This document shows positions 14,399 to 15,528 of a stretch of DNA of 15,528 nucleotides, in pieces. The stretch is taken from the NCBI GenBank assembly GCA_947625995.1, contig CANQQN010000017.1, positions 1 through 15,528 of the forward strand, in the 5' to 3' direction. A program made the position numbers and the translations under genes. The notes below the pieces were generated by a model, which was given only the letters and a program-made list of their open reading frames with translations, did not search any database and was not told the DNA's origin. The first letter of the stretch is position 1, and every line of letters begins with the position of its first letter. Origin of the DNA: an uncultured Lachnospiraceae bacterium. GTDB taxonomy: Bacteria; Bacillota; Clostridia; Lachnospirales; Lachnospiraceae.

Positions 14399-14785
14399 AT
14401 GAAGCTGAACAAAGCGACCATGACAATCATATCCTTTTCCGTGCGGTTTATCGTAGTGGCGCTGATCTTGTTTTTCGTACTGCGGGGCGCGATGTTTGCC
14501 TATGATTTCGGCTACAGCATCTTTATGGATGAGGCGGCTGCGGAGGCAGCGTCAGGCAGAAGCGTGGAGGTAACCCTTCTGGAAGGCTCCAGCGCAAGGG
14601 ATATCGGCAAGCAATTGGAGAATCTGGGCGTGATCAGGGACGCCAACATTTTTTACATTCAGGCGCTGCTTTCCGGGGACAGTAAGAAACTCAAAGGTGG
14701 CAAATATACGCTGAATACGTCCATGCCTCCCAGTCAGATCATGCAGATCCTCACGGAAGGTCCAAAGGTGGAAAACAGCAACTAA
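14399..14785 (+). CDS. Short MltG/YceG-like membrane protein without the catalytic domain
   Basis: A 128-residue protein. It has a basic N-terminus, one membrane segment (about residues 11-33), an extracellular linker and a LysM-like subdomain (about 56-124), with the EGSSARDIGKQLENLGVI and KGGKYTLNTSMPPSQIMQIL patterns of the N-terminal part of endolytic transglycosylase MltG. It stops exactly where the transglycosylase domain with its catalytic Glu would begin; full MltG has about 340 or more residues. No catalytic-domain remnant follows in any frame, since the trmR gene starts within about 40 bases. It occupies the yrrL (mltG) position of the Bacillus operon. I infer a non-enzymatic cell-wall binding or scaffold role; full activity would have to come from another gene. 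GGGAGAG precedes the ATG. Confidence 0.82.
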   Translation: MKLNKATMTIISFSVRFIVVALILFFVLRGAMFAYDFGYSIFMDEAAAEAASGRSVEVTLLEGSSARDIGKQLENLGVIRDANIFYIQALLSGDSKKLKGGKYTLNTSMPPSQIMQILTEGPKVENSN

Positions 14786-14822
14786 ACGGCGAGTGACAGA
14801 AGGGGTTCAGATGGAGGAGCGC

Positions 14823-15485
14823 ATGTCCGGAGAGGAACGGGTAAGGGACTATATCAATTCTCTTGATATGGGGAATACAGATTTCTTGAATAAGATCGAA
14901 CAGCAGGCACATAAGGATTATGTGCCTGTTATTCGCAGGGAGACACAGACATTTTTAAAGACCATGCTGGCAGCAAAGAGGCCACGGCGGATCTTGGAGG
15001 TAGGTACGGCCATCGGTTTTTCCACCCTGCTGATGAAAACCTGCAATCCGGTACCCTGTCATATCACCACCATAGAAAATTACGCGAAGAGGATTCCGGT
15101 CGCGAGAGAAAACTTTCGCCTCGCAGGCTGTGAAAAGGACATCACCCTTCTGGAGGGAGATGCGCAGGATATCTTGAAAGAACTGGAAGGCCCTTTTGAT
15201 CTGATCTTTATGGACGCGGCAAAGGGGCAGTATCTTTGTTTTCTGCCGGAGGTCGAGCGGCTGCTTGCTCCCGGTGGATTTTTGATTTCCGACAATGTGC
15301 TGCAGGAGGGGGACGTGATCCAGTCCCGCTATGGGGTGACAAGAAGGAACCGGACCATTCATTCCCGAATGCGGGAATATTTATATACCCTGACTCACAG
15401 CGAGAAATTTACAACGGTCATATTGCCGGTGGGAGACGGCGTGACCTTAAGTGTGCGCAGCTTTGCGCGGGAGGACGGATCATGA
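14823..15485 (+). CDS. trmR: tRNA 5-hydroxyuridine methyltransferase TrmR (YrrM-type O-methyltransferase)
   Basis: A class I SAM-dependent O-methyltransferase of the family-3 catechol-methyltransferase type. The Bacillus YrrM orthologue (TrmR) methylates 5-hydroxyuridine 34 of tRNA to 5-methoxyuridine. From ATG 14823 it has 220 residues. Motif I ILEVGTAIG is at 57-65, the metal-binding Asp131 is in FMDAAKGQY, and Asp157-Asn158 is in ISDNVLQEGD. GGAGG at 14813-14817 lies 5 bases before this ATG. An in-frame ATG at 14811, preceded by AAGGGG, would add four residues and cannot be excluded; a GTG at 14793 is less likely. The U32 peptidase gene that follows overlaps by 4 bases, as in yrrM-yrrN of Bacillus, which supports the tRNA function. 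Confidence 0.9.
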   Translation: MSGEERVRDYINSLDMGNTDFLNKIEQQAHKDYVPVIRRETQTFLKTMLAAKRPRRILEVGTAIGFSTLLMKTCNPVPCHITTIENYAKRIPVARENFRLAGCEKDITLLEGDAQDILKELEGPFDLIFMDAAKGQYLCFLPEVERLLAPGGFLISDNVLQEGDVIQSRYGVTRRNRTIHSRMREYLYTLTHSEKFTTVILPVGDGVTLSVRSFAREDGS

Positions 15486-15528
15486 GGAAAAAACCGGAAC
15501 TGCTGGTACCCGCCAGCAGTCTTGAAGT
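15482..15528 (+). CDS. U32 family peptidase (TrhP-type), start only
   Basis: Only the first 15 complete codons are in the window: MRKKPELLVPASSLE, followed by a partial codon region. This matches the usual KxPELLxPAxSLE beginning of U32 family peptidase proteins. The ATG overlaps the trmR stop (ATGA), so translation is probably coupled. In Bacillus the two U32 genes after yrrM (yrrN, yrrO; TrhP1/TrhP2) are needed for 5-hydroxyuridine formation at tRNA position 34, the substrate of TrmR. The assignment rests on a short N-terminus plus gene order. Confidence 0.85.
   Translation, partial: MRKKPELLVPASSLE

Noticed and set aside
14786..14822. Frameshifted remainder of an MltG catalytic domain
   Set aside because: There is room for only about 12 codons before trmR, and no MltG-like residues appear in any frame.

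Overview
The window reads as ordinary chromosomal DNA of a low-to-medium GC Firmicute, most likely a Lachnospiraceae-type member of the Clostridia. The reasons are strong AGGAGG-type ribosome binding sites, frequent TTG starts, TTGACT-17-TAAAAT type promoters, and the conserved Firmicutes block ireB-ruvX-DUF1292 followed by an mltG-like gene, trmR and a U32 peptidase. I see no phage, transposon, CRISPR, rRNA or tRNA gene. No stretch longer than 300 bases lacks a gene.

Layout. (1) 1-1512: the 3' part of a mannitol dehydrogenase family (hexuronate/polyol) oxidoreductase, ending in a clear terminator. (2) 1618-5979: a promoter, then a 986-residue hybrid sensor kinase with two receiver domains, then a sugar-type solute-binding lipoprotein. 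No permease genes accompany it, so a sensing role is plausible. (3) 6129-9528: two consecutive G3E/CobW-family P-loop proteins followed by thiI. The first carries a 90-residue loop with 50 histidines. The second is fused to a domain resembling the C-terminus of YcgQ (TIGR03943/DUF1980). This suggests metal handling and is the least routine part of the window. (4) 9540-9915: a small minus-strand gene for an HPr-like protein without the phosphorylatable His but with the Ser46 motif (Crh-like), with its own promoter and terminator. (5) 9970-11271: mtaB, which methylthiolates t6A37 in tRNA. (6) 11326-15528: an apparent operon of ireB, ruvX, a DUF1292 gene, rnj (RNase J), a ylbF-family gene, a short MltG-like membrane protein without a catalytic domain, trmR, and the start of a U32 peptidase gene that overlaps trmR by 4 bases.

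Functionally, three separate tRNA-modification steps are encoded: s4U8 by ThiI, ms2t6A37 by MtaB, and mo5U34 by TrmR with a U32 (TrhP-type) partner. RNase J and a YlbF-family protein sit together, which fits RNA turnover. I do not see a convincing, wholly new system. The best candidates for follow-up are the tandem G3E pair, the catalytic-site-less HPr and the catalytic-domain-less MltG homologue.
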